Shown piece by piece: positions 28,657 to 37,069 of a stretch of 64,000 bases of DNA. Origin of the DNA: Aureimonas jatrophae. Lineage in GTDB: Bacteria; Pseudomonadota; Alphaproteobacteria; Rhizobiales; Rhizobiaceae. A program made the position numbers and the translations under genes. The number at the start of each line of letters is the position of its first letter. Position 1 is the first letter of the stretch. Under the pieces are notes generated by a model. That model was not told the origin of the DNA and searched no databases. It saw nothing but the letters and a program-made list of their open reading frames with translations. The stretch covers positions 124,001 through 188,000 of the forward strand of contig NZ_FNIT01000008.1 of the NCBI RefSeq assembly GCF_900104035.1, written 5' to 3'.

Positions 28657-29667
28657 TTACTGGCCGCCGCGCAGCGTCTTGAGCTGGTTCATGACGGCAT
28701 CCACGGTCTCGGCGCCGATCTGGTCGCGAAACTCCGCGACCACGGGCTCGACCGCATCGCGGAAACCCTGGAGCTGCTCGGGCGACAGTTCCACGACCTC
28801 CATGCCGCTCTTGCGGATCTCGGCCAGGAAGCCGTCGCTGGCGTCGCGCGAGACCTGGCGCTGGTAGTCCCGCGCCTCGGTGGCCGCGGCCTGGAGCAAC
28901 GCCTGCTCGTCGGCGTCGAGACGGTCCCAGAACGCCTTCGAGACGATCACGATCTGCGGATTGTACTGGTGCCCGGTCAGGGTCAGGTACTTCTGGACCT
29001 CGGTGAACTTGGCGTTCACAATGTTGGCGAGCGGGTTCTCCTGCCCGTCCACGGTGCCTGTTTCCAGGGCGCTGTAGAGTTCGGGGTAGGGCAGGGGCAC
29101 GGCGTTGGCACCGAGCGTGTTGAACGTCGAGACGGGAACCGCCGACTGCACGACGCGGATCTTCAGACCGCGCACGTCCTCGACGGTGTTCACCGGCCGG
29201 CGCTCGTTGGTGAGATGGCGGAAGCCGAGCTCCCAGAAGCCGAGGCCGACAAGGCGCTGCGCCGGCAGGCGTTCCATGAGCTGCGTGCCGATCGGGCCGT
29301 CCATCACCGCGTCCGCTTCCTGAGGCGTGGCGAACAGGAAGGGCAGATCAACGACGCCGAACTCCTTCACCGTGCCCGACAGGATGCCCGCGTTCATGAC
29401 GCTCATCTCGACCGTGCCGCCCTGGACGCTGGCCAGTGTCTGGACGTCGCCGCCGAGCGTGCCGCCTGGAAACAGCTTCACGGTGATCTTGCCGCCGCTT
29501 CGCTGCGACACGAGCTCGGCGAACCGCTCCATGCCTGTGACCTGCGGATGGCCCTTGGAGTTGGCGGCGGCGAACTTGATGGTCCGCTCCTGGATCTCGG
29601 CCAGGGCCGGCGAACCGAGAAGCGTGACCAGCGATACCGCTCCGGCCAGAAGGGGTGCGAGCTTCAT
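28657..29667 (-). CDS. dctP: TRAP transporter solute-binding protein (DctP family)
   Basis: A 336-residue periplasmic binding protein with a signal peptide (about 1-23, ending ALA). It has the DctP pattern: FAAANSKGHPQ near the mature N-terminus, LFPGGTLGGD, and the ligand-carboxylate-binding region LKIRVVQSAV with the conserved Arg, then GTVDGQENPLANI. TRAP systems import organic acids with sodium; neighbouring enzymes suggest quinate, shikimate or dehydroshikimate. The ATG at 29667 has GGGAGG eight bases upstream. Confidence 0.92.
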   Translation of the reverse strand: MKLAPLLAGAVSLVTLLGSPALAEIQERTIKFAAANSKGHPQVTGMERFAELVSQRSGGKITVKLFPGGTLGGDVQTLASVQGGTVEMSVMNAGILSGTVKEFGVVDLPFLFATPQEADAVMDGPIGTQLMERLPAQRLVGLGFWELGFRHLTNERRPVNTVEDVRGLKIRVVQSAVPVSTFNTLGANAVPLPYPELYSALETGTVDGQENPLANIVNAKFTEVQKYLTLTGHQYNPQIVIVSKAFWDRLDADEQALLQAAATEARDYQRQVSRDASDGFLAEIRKSGMEVVELSPEQLQGFRDAVEPVVAEFRDQIGAETVDAVMNQLKTLRGGQ

Positions 29668-29748
29668 GAAGATCCTCCCGAATGGCGCTGTCTGGCGCCG
29701 GTTTGCCCGTTTGGGCGTTTGAGACATGGAACAAGGGACGCGGCGCGC

Positions 29749-31032
29749 TCAGCGAGCCGAGAAGAAGGCTGCGGGCACGGTGACGAGCGCTGGAAACAGA
29801 ACCAGAAGCAGCAGGACCGCGAGCTGGGCCAGCATGAAGGGCCAGACCCCGCGGATCAGGCGCTCCATGGAGATGCGTCCCACGCCGCAGACGACATTGA
29901 GCACGGTGCCGACCGGGGGCGTGACGAGGCCGATCGAGTTGTTGATGATGAAGAGCACCCCGAAGTAGACCGGGTCGATGCCCGCCTGCTTGATTACGGG
30001 CATGAGCACGGGCGTCAGGATCAGGATGGTGGGCGTCATGTCCATCGCGGTGCCCACCGCCACGATCAGCACCATGATGGCCAGAAGCAGCAGCGTCTGG
30101 TTGCCCATCAGCGGTTCCAAGAGGGCGACCATCGCTCCCGGCAGGTCCGCGATCGTGATCAGCCAGGCCGATACGCTGGCCGCCGCCACCAGAAACATCA
30201 CCACCGCCGTGGTCTTGGCCGCCGCCGCGAAGACGTCCACCAGCGCGCCAGCGTCGAGCTCGCGATAGATCACCATGGCGACGAACAGCGAATACACGGC
30301 CGCCACCACGCCCGCCTCGGTCGGCGTGAAGACGCCGAGCTTCAGGCCGAAGATGATGATCACCGGCAGCAGGAGCGCCCAGACGCTTTCGCGCAGAGCG
30401 CGACCGCGCTCGGCCCATCCGGCGCGCGGCGGCAGCTCGAAGCGCTCGCGCCGGATCACGACGAGCCAGGCGATGCAGAGTGCGGCCCCGATCATGAGGC
30501 CGGGCGCGATGCCGGCCAGGAACAGTTTGGTGATCGACACCCCGCCCACCACGCCGAACAAGATGAAGCCGATCGAGGGCGGGATGATCGGGCCGATGAT
30601 CGCGGATGCCGCGATCAGGCCGCCCGAGCGCGCCGGATCGTGGCCTGACTTGATCATCATCGGCATGAGAAGGGCGGCCAGCGCCGCGGCATCCGCCACG
30701 GCCGAGCCCGAAAGGCTGGACAGGACGCAGGCCGCCAGAATGCACACGAAGCCCAGTCCACCGCGGCGGTGGCCGACGAGCGCCACCGCCAGCGCCACGA
30801 TGCGGCGCGACAGGCCGCCGCGGTTCATCACCTCGCCCGCCAGCATGAAGAAGGGCACTGCGATCAGCGTGAAGCTGTCGGCACCCTGCAGGAGGGTCTG
30901 GGCGACGATCTGACCGTCGAAGAGGTCGAGATGCGCCATGAGCGCCACGCCCGACAGGATCAGGGCGAAGGCGATCGGCATGCCGAGCGCCATGGTGCCG
31001 AGAAGCGAGCCGAGGAAGACCGCGATCACCAT
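29749..31032 (-). CDS. dctM: TRAP transporter large permease (DctM family)
   Basis: A 427-residue membrane protein with about 12 helices and the DctM signatures (GMPIAFALILSGVAL, SLSGSAVADAAALAALLMP, ITPPVGTVLNVVCGVG-like VTPPVGTVLN). It forms the sodium-coupled channel with DctQ. It starts 12 bases after the dctQ stop and lies upstream of dctP, an order of Q-M-P. Confidence 0.94.
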   Translation of the reverse strand: MVIAVFLGSLLGTMALGMPIAFALILSGVALMAHLDLFDGQIVAQTLLQGADSFTLIAVPFFMLAGEVMNRGGLSRRIVALAVALVGHRRGGLGFVCILAACVLSSLSGSAVADAAALAALLMPMMIKSGHDPARSGGLIAASAIIGPIIPPSIGFILFGVVGGVSITKLFLAGIAPGLMIGAALCIAWLVVIRRERFELPPRAGWAERGRALRESVWALLLPVIIIFGLKLGVFTPTEAGVVAAVYSLFVAMVIYRELDAGALVDVFAAAAKTTAVVMFLVAAASVSAWLITIADLPGAMVALLEPLMGNQTLLLLAIMVLIVAVGTAMDMTPTILILTPVLMPVIKQAGIDPVYFGVLFIINNSIGLVTPPVGTVLNVVCGVGRISMERLIRGVWPFMLAQLAVLLLLVLFPALVTVPAAFFSAR

Positions 31033-31044
31033 CGACGCGCGACC

Positions 31045-31596
31045 TCAGCGGACCGGTGCGCCATGGCCGCCCTCGGCCAGGGTCATGGGCTGGTCTTCGG
31101 ACTCCTGGACCAGCACGACGTGCGAAAGGTCGACGCGTCCGGTCGCGATGCCGATACCCTCAGCGAGGAGGAGGCCGAGCGCCGTCACCGCGAAGACGAG
31201 CGCGGGAACGAGGAACCAGCCGATCGAGATGCCGGTCACGGGCGTCGTGGTGGCCCAGGTCAGCGCCAACTGCCCCCAGACTCCCTGGAGAAGAAGCACG
31301 CAGGCCAGGAGCATGAGCGCGTATCCCAGAAGCACGGCTGGCCGGGCGAGGGCGGCCGGGAGCATGCGGATCAGGGTGTCGATGCCGATATGGGCATGGT
31401 CGCGCAGCGCCAGCGCGGCACCCAGAAAGATCAGCCAGACAAAGGCCAGCCGCGACAGCTCTTCCGACGAGGTGATGCCGCTGTTGAAGCCGTAGCGCAG
31501 AACGACGTTGCCAAAGACCAGTATGACCATCGCGGCCAGAAGGCCTGCAATCGCCAGACGCAGAAGAGCGAAGTAAGCCTCGACGATCCGTCGCAT
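31045..31596 (-). CDS. dctQ: TRAP transporter small permease (DctQ family)
   Basis: A 183-residue, four-helix membrane protein with the DctQ motif region SSEELSRLAFVWLIFLGAALALRDHAHIGID. The ATG at 31596 is chosen because GGGAGG lies eight bases upstream; a longer frame to 31743 would run across the promoter. First gene of the leftward catabolic operon. Confidence 0.92.
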   Translation of the reverse strand: MRRIVEAYFALLRLAIAGLLAAMVILVFGNVVLRYGFNSGITSSEELSRLAFVWLIFLGAALALRDHAHIGIDTLIRMLPAALARPAVLLGYALMLLACVLLLQGVWGQLALTWATTTPVTGISIGWFLVPALVFAVTALGLLLAEGIGIATGRVDLSHVVLVQESEDQPMTLAEGGHGAPVR

Positions 31597-31745
31597 GCCG
31601 TTGGTCCTCCCATCCCGGCGGACGCGTTGCGTCACGCCCGCGCCCCGGCAGCGATCTTTCGGCTCGTCCATCCGTGATGGTGCGTGCCGAGTGTGTCGCC
31701 TTGCTCCGTGGCTTGTTACGCTCCGTTTTTCGAGCGCTGCCAAAA

Positions 31746-31772
31746 AGTGTACGAACTGGTTCGTTTAGTCAA
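31746..31772 (-). promoter_or_regulatory. Promoter with embedded palindromic TetR-type operator
   Basis: Read on the minus strand, TTGACT (31767-31772) and TACACT (31746-31751) form a -35/-10 pair with a 15-base spacer, slightly short. The spacer contains the perfect inverted repeat ACGAAC-TG-GTTCGT (31751-31764). The site is between the TRAP operon and the divergent TetR gene, so the repressor very probably binds here and blocks RNA polymerase directly. Confidence 0.65.
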
Positions 31773-31857
31773 CGGTGACGGGACTTGATTGGCGTGGGCC
31801 GCCATTCCAAGCATGCTTCGCGCGCAGCGATCGTCGGGCAGGAGAGGAATCAGGGAG

Positions 31858-32601
31858 GTGGAGACGAGCAACCGCAAAGCGGGTGAACGGGCGGTATCCG
31901 CCGACCGCGCCGGTCGCGGACGCGGCACGGCGACGCCTCAGGCAAGCCGAACCCGGATGACCCGAGACGACATCCTTCTGGTGGCGCGCGAGGAGTTCGC
32001 CGCCCATGGCCTGTCGGGCGCGCGCGTCGATGCGATCGCCGAGCGCACCCGCACGTCGAAGCGGATGATCTACTATCACTTCGGGTCCAAGGAGGGGCTC
32101 TACCTAGCCGTCCTAGAACATGCCTATGCCGGTATCCGGGGCGTCGAGGCGGAGTTGAGGCTCGGCGATCTCGACCCCGAGGAGGCCATGCGTCGCCTCG
32201 TCGACTTCACCTTCGACTACGACGAGGCGAACCCCGAGTTCATTCGCCTCGTGACGATCGAGAACATCCACCGGGCGACGCACATGCGGCAGTCCGGCAC
32301 GCTCGGGCAGCTCAACGTCTCGGTGATCGACACGATCGCCGACATCCTGAGGCGGGGACAGCAAAGCGGGGTGTTCCGGCGCGACGTCGACCCGATCGAC
32401 CTGCACATGCTGATCTCGTCCTACTGCTTCTTCCGCGTTTCGAACCGGCATACGTTCGGCGCCATCTTCGATCGCGACCTGGCCGACGGAACCGTTCAAG
32501 CCCGCCACAAGCAGTTGCTGCAGGACGCGGTTCTGGCGCTCTTGCGAGAACCGGCTTCGGATCCTTCCGCAGATGATGGGCGCCACGATCGCACCCCTTA
32601 G
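31858..32601 (+). CDS. TetR/AcrR-family transcriptional regulator
   Basis: A regulator of up to 247 residues. The TetR DNA-binding domain is clear: ILLVAREEFAAHGLSGARVDAIAERTRTSKRMIYYHFGSKEGLY. The C-terminal ligand domain resembles the TetR_C group with FIRLVTIENIHRATHM. The GTG at 31858 with GGAGAGG upstream is chosen; an ATG at 31957 would cut directly before the helix-turn-helix domain and is also possible. It is divergent from the TRAP operon and is its likely repressor, with the inducer probably a pathway acid. Confidence 0.87.
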   Translation: METSNRKAGERAVSADRAGRGRGTATPQASRTRMTRDDILLVAREEFAAHGLSGARVDAIAERTRTSKRMIYYHFGSKEGLYLAVLEHAYAGIRGVEAELRLGDLDPEEAMRRLVDFTFDYDEANPEFIRLVTIENIHRATHMRQSGTLGQLNVSVIDTIADILRRGQQSGVFRRDVDPIDLHMLISSYCFFRVSNRHTFGAIFDRDLADGTVQARHKQLLQDAVLALLREPASDPSADDGRHDRTP

Positions 32602-33008
32602 GTCGGCCCGCACAGGGCGGTGGCCGGGAGCGCAAGGCGCGAGAAGGTGACGATGGGCAACTTCCGCCGGGGAGCCGCCCCATCGTTCGAGGCGCGATGG
32701 GATCATGACGCACGGCGAGGTTTCCGAGATCCTGCAACTCGTCGTCTGTCGGGAACGGCCAGTACCGCCGGCCAACGGACGACGTCGCGGTCGGACGATC
32801 CGGAAGAGGCTCGCTCACCGGCTCGGGCTCGATGCGCACGTATCTGGAATGCCACGGGCGACGATCGGCAGCCTAATTTTACCCGTTTAGGCATGAAATC
32901 CCCGCTAGGTTCCTTTGTGCGGGCTCCGTTAGGGTGCCGGGATCCAACATAAAAACGCCGGTACCGGGAAAGCCGGAGCGAACCGGACCGCAGAGGGCGA
33001 TCGGATCC
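32602..33008. other. 407-base intergenic region upstream of the first GH4 gene
   Basis: No gene supported. The right half is more AT-rich and includes ATTTTACCC at 32876-32884, which recurs upstream of the second GH4 gene, and probably the promoter of the sugar locus. No good terminator for the TetR gene was seen. Confidence 0.4.
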
Positions 33009-34385
33009 ATGTCTCAACCCAGGCTCACCTTCATCGGCGCGGGCTCGACGACCTTCATGAAGAACATCGTCGGCGACATCCTGCAGCGTCCCGCGCTGCG
33101 CGACATCGAGATCCGGCTGATGGACATCGACCGGCAGCGCCTCGGCGAAAGCGAGATCGTCGCGCGCAAGCTCGCCGCGACGCTCGGCAGCAAGAGCACC
33201 GTCACGACCTTCACCGACCGGCGCGCGGCGCTGGAAGGGGCGGACTTCGTGGTGGTCGCCTTCCAGATCGGCGGCTACGAGCCTGCTACCGTCACCGACT
33301 TCGAGGTGCCCAAGCGATACGGCCTGCGCCAGACCATCGCCGACACGCTGGGCGTCGGCGGCATCATGCGGGGCCTGCGTACGGTGCCCCACCTGTGGGC
33401 GATCTGCGCCGACATGACCGAGGTCTGCCCCGACGCGATCCTGCTCCAGTACGTCAACCCGATGGCGATCAACACCTGGGCCATCGCCGAGAAGTTCCCC
33501 CGCATCCGGCAGGTGGGGCTGTGCCACTCCGTGCAGGGCACGGCCTTCGAGCTTGCCCGCGACCTCGACATTCCGCTCGGCGAGATCCGCTACCGCGCGG
33601 CCGGCATCAACCACATGGCCTTCTATCTCCAGTTCGAGCACCGGCAGGCGGACGGCTCCTACAAGGACCTCTATCCCGCGCTCCTCGAAGGCTATCGCGC
33701 GGGCCGCATTCCCAAGCCCTCGCATTGGAACGAGCGCTGCCCCAACAAGGTGCGCTACGAGATGCTGACGCGCCTCGGCTACTTCGTGACCGAGAGCTCG
33801 GAGCATTTCGCGGAATACACGCCCTACTTCATCAAGGAGGGCCGCGAGGACCTGATCGAGCGCTACGGCATCCCGCTCGACGAATATCCCAAGCGCTGCG
33901 TCGAGCAGATCGCCCGCTGGAAGACGCAGGTCCAGCAGTACCGCGACGCCGACCGGATCGAGGTCAAGGCGAGCCACGAATACGCCTCCTCGATCGTGAA
34001 CTCGGTGTGGACCGGCGAGCCCTCGGTGATCTACGGCAACCTGCGCAACAACGGCTGCATCTCGTCGCTGCCCGAGGCCGCGGCCGTCGAGGTGCCGTGC
34101 CTCGTCGACGCCAGCGGCATCCAGCCGACGCGGATCGGACGCCTGCCGCCCCAGCTGACCGCGCTCATGCGCACCAACATCAACGTGCAGGAGCTCACCG
34201 TCGCCGCGCTGGTGGAGGAAAATCCCGATCACATCTATCATGCGGCCATGATGGACCCGCACACCGCCGCCGAACTCGACCTCGACCAGATCTGGCAGCT
34301 GACCGCCGATCTCCTGCGCGCCCACGGGGACTTCATACCCGAATGGGCGCGTCCCAAGCCGGACGGCCGCCGCAACGCCGCCTGA
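33009..34385 (+). CDS. Family 4 glycoside hydrolase, probable alpha-galactosidase (MelA/AgaL type)
   Basis: A 458-residue cytoplasmic hydrolase that needs NAD+ and a divalent metal and works by an oxidation-elimination mechanism. The NAD-binding loop FIGAGSTTFMKN is at 8-19. The metal ligands are C172 (GLCHSVQG) and H202 (GINHMAF). NPMAINTWA is typical of alpha-galactosidase/alpha-glucosidase members. Location beside an importer of alpha-galactosides supports the assignment, but alpha-glucosides or glucuronides cannot be ruled out. Confidence 0.87.
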   Translation: MSQPRLTFIGAGSTTFMKNIVGDILQRPALRDIEIRLMDIDRQRLGESEIVARKLAATLGSKSTVTTFTDRRAALEGADFVVVAFQIGGYEPATVTDFEVPKRYGLRQTIADTLGVGGIMRGLRTVPHLWAICADMTEVCPDAILLQYVNPMAINTWAIAEKFPRIRQVGLCHSVQGTAFELARDLDIPLGEIRYRAAGINHMAFYLQFEHRQADGSYKDLYPALLEGYRAGRIPKPSHWNERCPNKVRYEMLTRLGYFVTESSEHFAEYTPYFIKEGREDLIERYGIPLDEYPKRCVEQIARWKTQVQQYRDADRIEVKASHEYASSIVNSVWTGEPSVIYGNLRNNGCISSLPEAAAVEVPCLVDASGIQPTRIGRLPPQLTALMRTNINVQELTVAALVEENPDHIYHAAMMDPHTAAELDLDQIWQLTADLLRAHGDFIPEWARPKPDGRRNAA

Positions 34386-34391
34386 GCGGCC

Positions 34392-35318
34392 GTGGCGAGC
34401 GAGGGCGGGATGGACGGGGAGCTCCTGCGCCGCTTTCGCGCGCAGGGCTCGGCCATGCGCATCGTGACGCTGGCGCGCAGCCGCCACCGGCTGCACACCA
34501 TGCCGACCTCGACCGGCTACGACCGGCTGACCGACGCCGACGGCTACCATTGGGACGGGCAGAAACGCGGTGCCGCACCCTTCACGGTGCTCCAGCACAC
34601 GATCTCGGGTGCGGGCCGCCTCGTCTTCGAGCGCCGCGCCTACGAGGTCGGGCCCGGCCAGACCATGCTGGTCATCATCCCCTCGAACCATGTCTACACG
34701 GTGCCCGCGGGCGGGCACTGGGAGTTCTTCTGGATCTCCATGTATGGCGGCGAGGCCCTGCGTGTTCACCGGGCGGTGCAGGAGCATGCCGGGCCGGTCT
34801 TCCGCCTGGCGGCGGCGACGATCGACGCCATCGCGGGCGAGTGCCTGAAGCTCACCGAGGGGGGAGGGGTGACGCCGGGTGCGGCGTCCGCCCACGCCTA
34901 TGCCGCGCAGATGGCGCTCTACGACGACATTCTCGGCCCCGGCCGGCCGGCGGCGGAAGACGGGGCGCCGGTTCGCGATGCGGTGGACCTCGTCAAGGCG
35001 CATGTGCGCGACCATCTGACGGCGCGCCTCTCGGTCGACGACCTCGCGCATCTCGCCGGATTCAGCCGCGCTCATTTCACCCGTCTCTTCACGGCGGCCG
35101 AGGGCATCTCGCCCGGCGAGTTCGTCCTGAACGAGCGCATGCGGCGCGCGGCGCGGTTGCTGGCCAGCGGCGAGCGACCCGTCAAGGCGATCGCGATCGA
35201 CTGTGGATTCGACGATCCCAACTATTTCGCCAAGGCCTTCCGACGTGCCTTCGGCACGAGCCCGAGCGATTTCCGCACCAGCGGCATGTATGCCGGGAGC
35301 CCGGCGTCGAGTGGCTGA
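34392..35318 (+). CDS. AraC-family transcriptional regulator
   Basis: A 308-residue regulator. The N-terminal part is an AraC-type cupin (ISGAGRLVFERRAYEVGPGQTMLVIIPSNHVY) that binds a sugar. The C-terminal part has two helix-turn-helix units (LSVDDLAHLAGFSRAHFTRLF and RPVKAIAIDCGFDDPNYFAKAF). It begins at a GTG six bases after the first GH4 gene and lies before the second, so it is co-transcribed. It corresponds in role to AgpT of Sinorhizobium alpha-galactoside loci. The 187-base gap after it carries the promoter for the second GH4 gene. Confidence 0.88.
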   Translation: MASEGGMDGELLRRFRAQGSAMRIVTLARSRHRLHTMPTSTGYDRLTDADGYHWDGQKRGAAPFTVLQHTISGAGRLVFERRAYEVGPGQTMLVIIPSNHVYTVPAGGHWEFFWISMYGGEALRVHRAVQEHAGPVFRLAAATIDAIAGECLKLTEGGGVTPGAASAHAYAAQMALYDDILGPGRPAAEDGAPVRDAVDLVKAHVRDHLTARLSVDDLAHLAGFSRAHFTRLFTAAEGISPGEFVLNERMRRAARLLASGERPVKAIAIDCGFDDPNYFAKAFRRAFGTSPSDFRTSGMYAGSPASSG

Positions 35319-35505
35319 CGGCGCCGCACCGCTTGCGGCAGCCCAGCACGATTTTACCCTCCATCCGACATTTTGCTTCTATCGCGCCCCAAATACCCGG
35401 CGATAACCTCCGATCCAACGCAACCGGGTCGATCCGCCTCGACCCGTCGCGGCCGAGAAGCCGGCAGGGGCCGGACCGCCGCAAGACGCAAGGGGAGGGG
35501 CCGCG

Positions 35506-36993
35506 ATGTCCGTGACGATCGCCATCATCGGAGCCGGTTCGGTCGGCTTCACCAAGAAGCTGGTGTCCGACATCCTGTGCGTGCCGGAGCTTCGCGACGC
35601 GCACATCGCGCTCACCGACATCAATCCGCAGAACCTCGCCATGGCGGAGCGCATCGTTCGGCGCATCGTCGAGGCCAACGGCCTGCCGACGCAGGTTTCG
35701 GCCGCGAGCGACCGTCGCCGCGCGCTCGAGGGCGCGCGCTACGTCATCAACTGCTCGCGCATCGGCGGGCTCGAGGCCTATGCGAGCGACATCCAGATTC
35801 CACTGAAATACGGCGTCGACCAGTGCGTCGGCGACACGATCTGCGCGGGCGGCATCCTCTACGGCCAGCGCAACGTGCCCGCCATCCTCGACTTCTGCCA
35901 CGACATCCGCGAGGTCGCCGAGGACGGCGCGCGGCTCCTGAACTACGCCAACCCGATGGCGATCAACACCTGGGCGGCGATCGACCATGGCGGGGTCGAC
36001 ACGATCGGCCTGTGCCACGGCGTGCAGAACGGCTGGCGCCAGATCGCGAGCGCGCTCGGAGTTCCGCGCGAGGAGCTCGACTACATCTGCACCGGCATCA
36101 ACCACCAGACGTGGTACGTCGACCTGCGCCACAACGGCCGGCGCATCGGGCGCGACGAGCTCGTCGCCGCCTTCGAGCGCCACCCCGTCTTCAGCCAACA
36201 GGAGAAGGTGCGCATCGACGTCCTGAAGCGCTTCGGCTTCTACTCCACCGAGTCGAACGGCCACCTGTCGGAGTACCTGCCCTGGTACCGCAAGCGGCCC
36301 GACGAGATCGGCCGCTGGATCGACATGTCGGACTGGATCCACGGCGAGACGGGCGGGTACTTGCGCTACTCCACCGAGAGCCGCAACTGGTTCGAAACGG
36401 ACTTCCCTGCCTTCCTGGAGGAGGCCGGTCAGCGGCTCGACCCCGCGCGCCGCACCGACGAGCATTGCAGCCATATCATCGAGGCGCTGGAAACGGGCCG
36501 CACCTATCGCGGGCATTTCAACGTCAAGAACCGCGGCATCATCACCAACCTGCCGTCCGACTGCATCGTCGAGTCCACCGGCTTCGTGGACCGCTTCGGC
36601 CTGAACATGGTGTCGAACCTGACGCTGCCGCTCGGCTGCGCGGCGACCTGCCAAGCCTCGGTCGACGTCCAGCGCATGGCCGTCCAGGCGGCGGTGACGG
36701 GCGACGTCGAGCTGCTCAAGCTCTCCGTTCTGCACGACCCGCTGGTCGGCGCGATCTGCTCGCCCGAGGAGGTCTGGCAGATGGTCGACGAGATGCTCGT
36801 GGCGCAGGCCGAATGGCTGCCACAGTATGCCGACGCGATCCCGGCCGCGCGCGAGCGTCTTGCCAAGGGCACCGTGCCGACGCGCCAGTGGGCGGGCGCG
36901 GCGCGCCGCGAGGTGCGCTCGGTGGAGGAGGTCCGCGAGGCGACCGCCGCGCGGCGCACGATGGGCGCGCTCGGCCAGCGCCCCGGCGCCTGA
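35506..36993 (+). CDS. Second family 4 glycoside hydrolase
   Basis: A 495-residue paralogue of the upstream GH4 enzyme, clearly diverged. NAD loop GAGSVGFTKK is at 8-17; metal ligands are C170 (GLCHGVQNGW) and H200 (GINHQTWY). NYANPMAINTWA is shared with the first enzyme. The two differ in the substrate-pocket loops (HSVQG against HGVQN; HMAFY against HQTWY), so they probably split different alpha-glycosides or linkage types. An AGGGGAGGGG ribosome site precedes the ATG. It leads the importer genes. Confidence 0.87.
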   Translation: MSVTIAIIGAGSVGFTKKLVSDILCVPELRDAHIALTDINPQNLAMAERIVRRIVEANGLPTQVSAASDRRRALEGARYVINCSRIGGLEAYASDIQIPLKYGVDQCVGDTICAGGILYGQRNVPAILDFCHDIREVAEDGARLLNYANPMAINTWAAIDHGGVDTIGLCHGVQNGWRQIASALGVPREELDYICTGINHQTWYVDLRHNGRRIGRDELVAAFERHPVFSQQEKVRIDVLKRFGFYSTESNGHLSEYLPWYRKRPDEIGRWIDMSDWIHGETGGYLRYSTESRNWFETDFPAFLEEAGQRLDPARRTDEHCSHIIEALETGRTYRGHFNVKNRGIITNLPSDCIVESTGFVDRFGLNMVSNLTLPLGCAATCQASVDVQRMAVQAAVTGDVELLKLSVLHDPLVGAICSPEEVWQMVDEMLVAQAEWLPQYADAIPAARERLAKGTVPTRQWAGAARREVRSVEEVREATAARRTMGALGQRPGA

Positions 36994-37069
36994 CACATCA
37001 CCAGATCGGACAGGGCGGCGGTACCGGGCTGAAGATCCGGCCGCCATTCAGGATGGGAGGAACGGACGC

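Noticed and set aside
28531-30648. 705-codon open frame on the plus strand rich in His, Asp and Gln
   Set aside because: It is the complement of dctP and dctM, with the composition expected of the antisense of membrane-protein codons.
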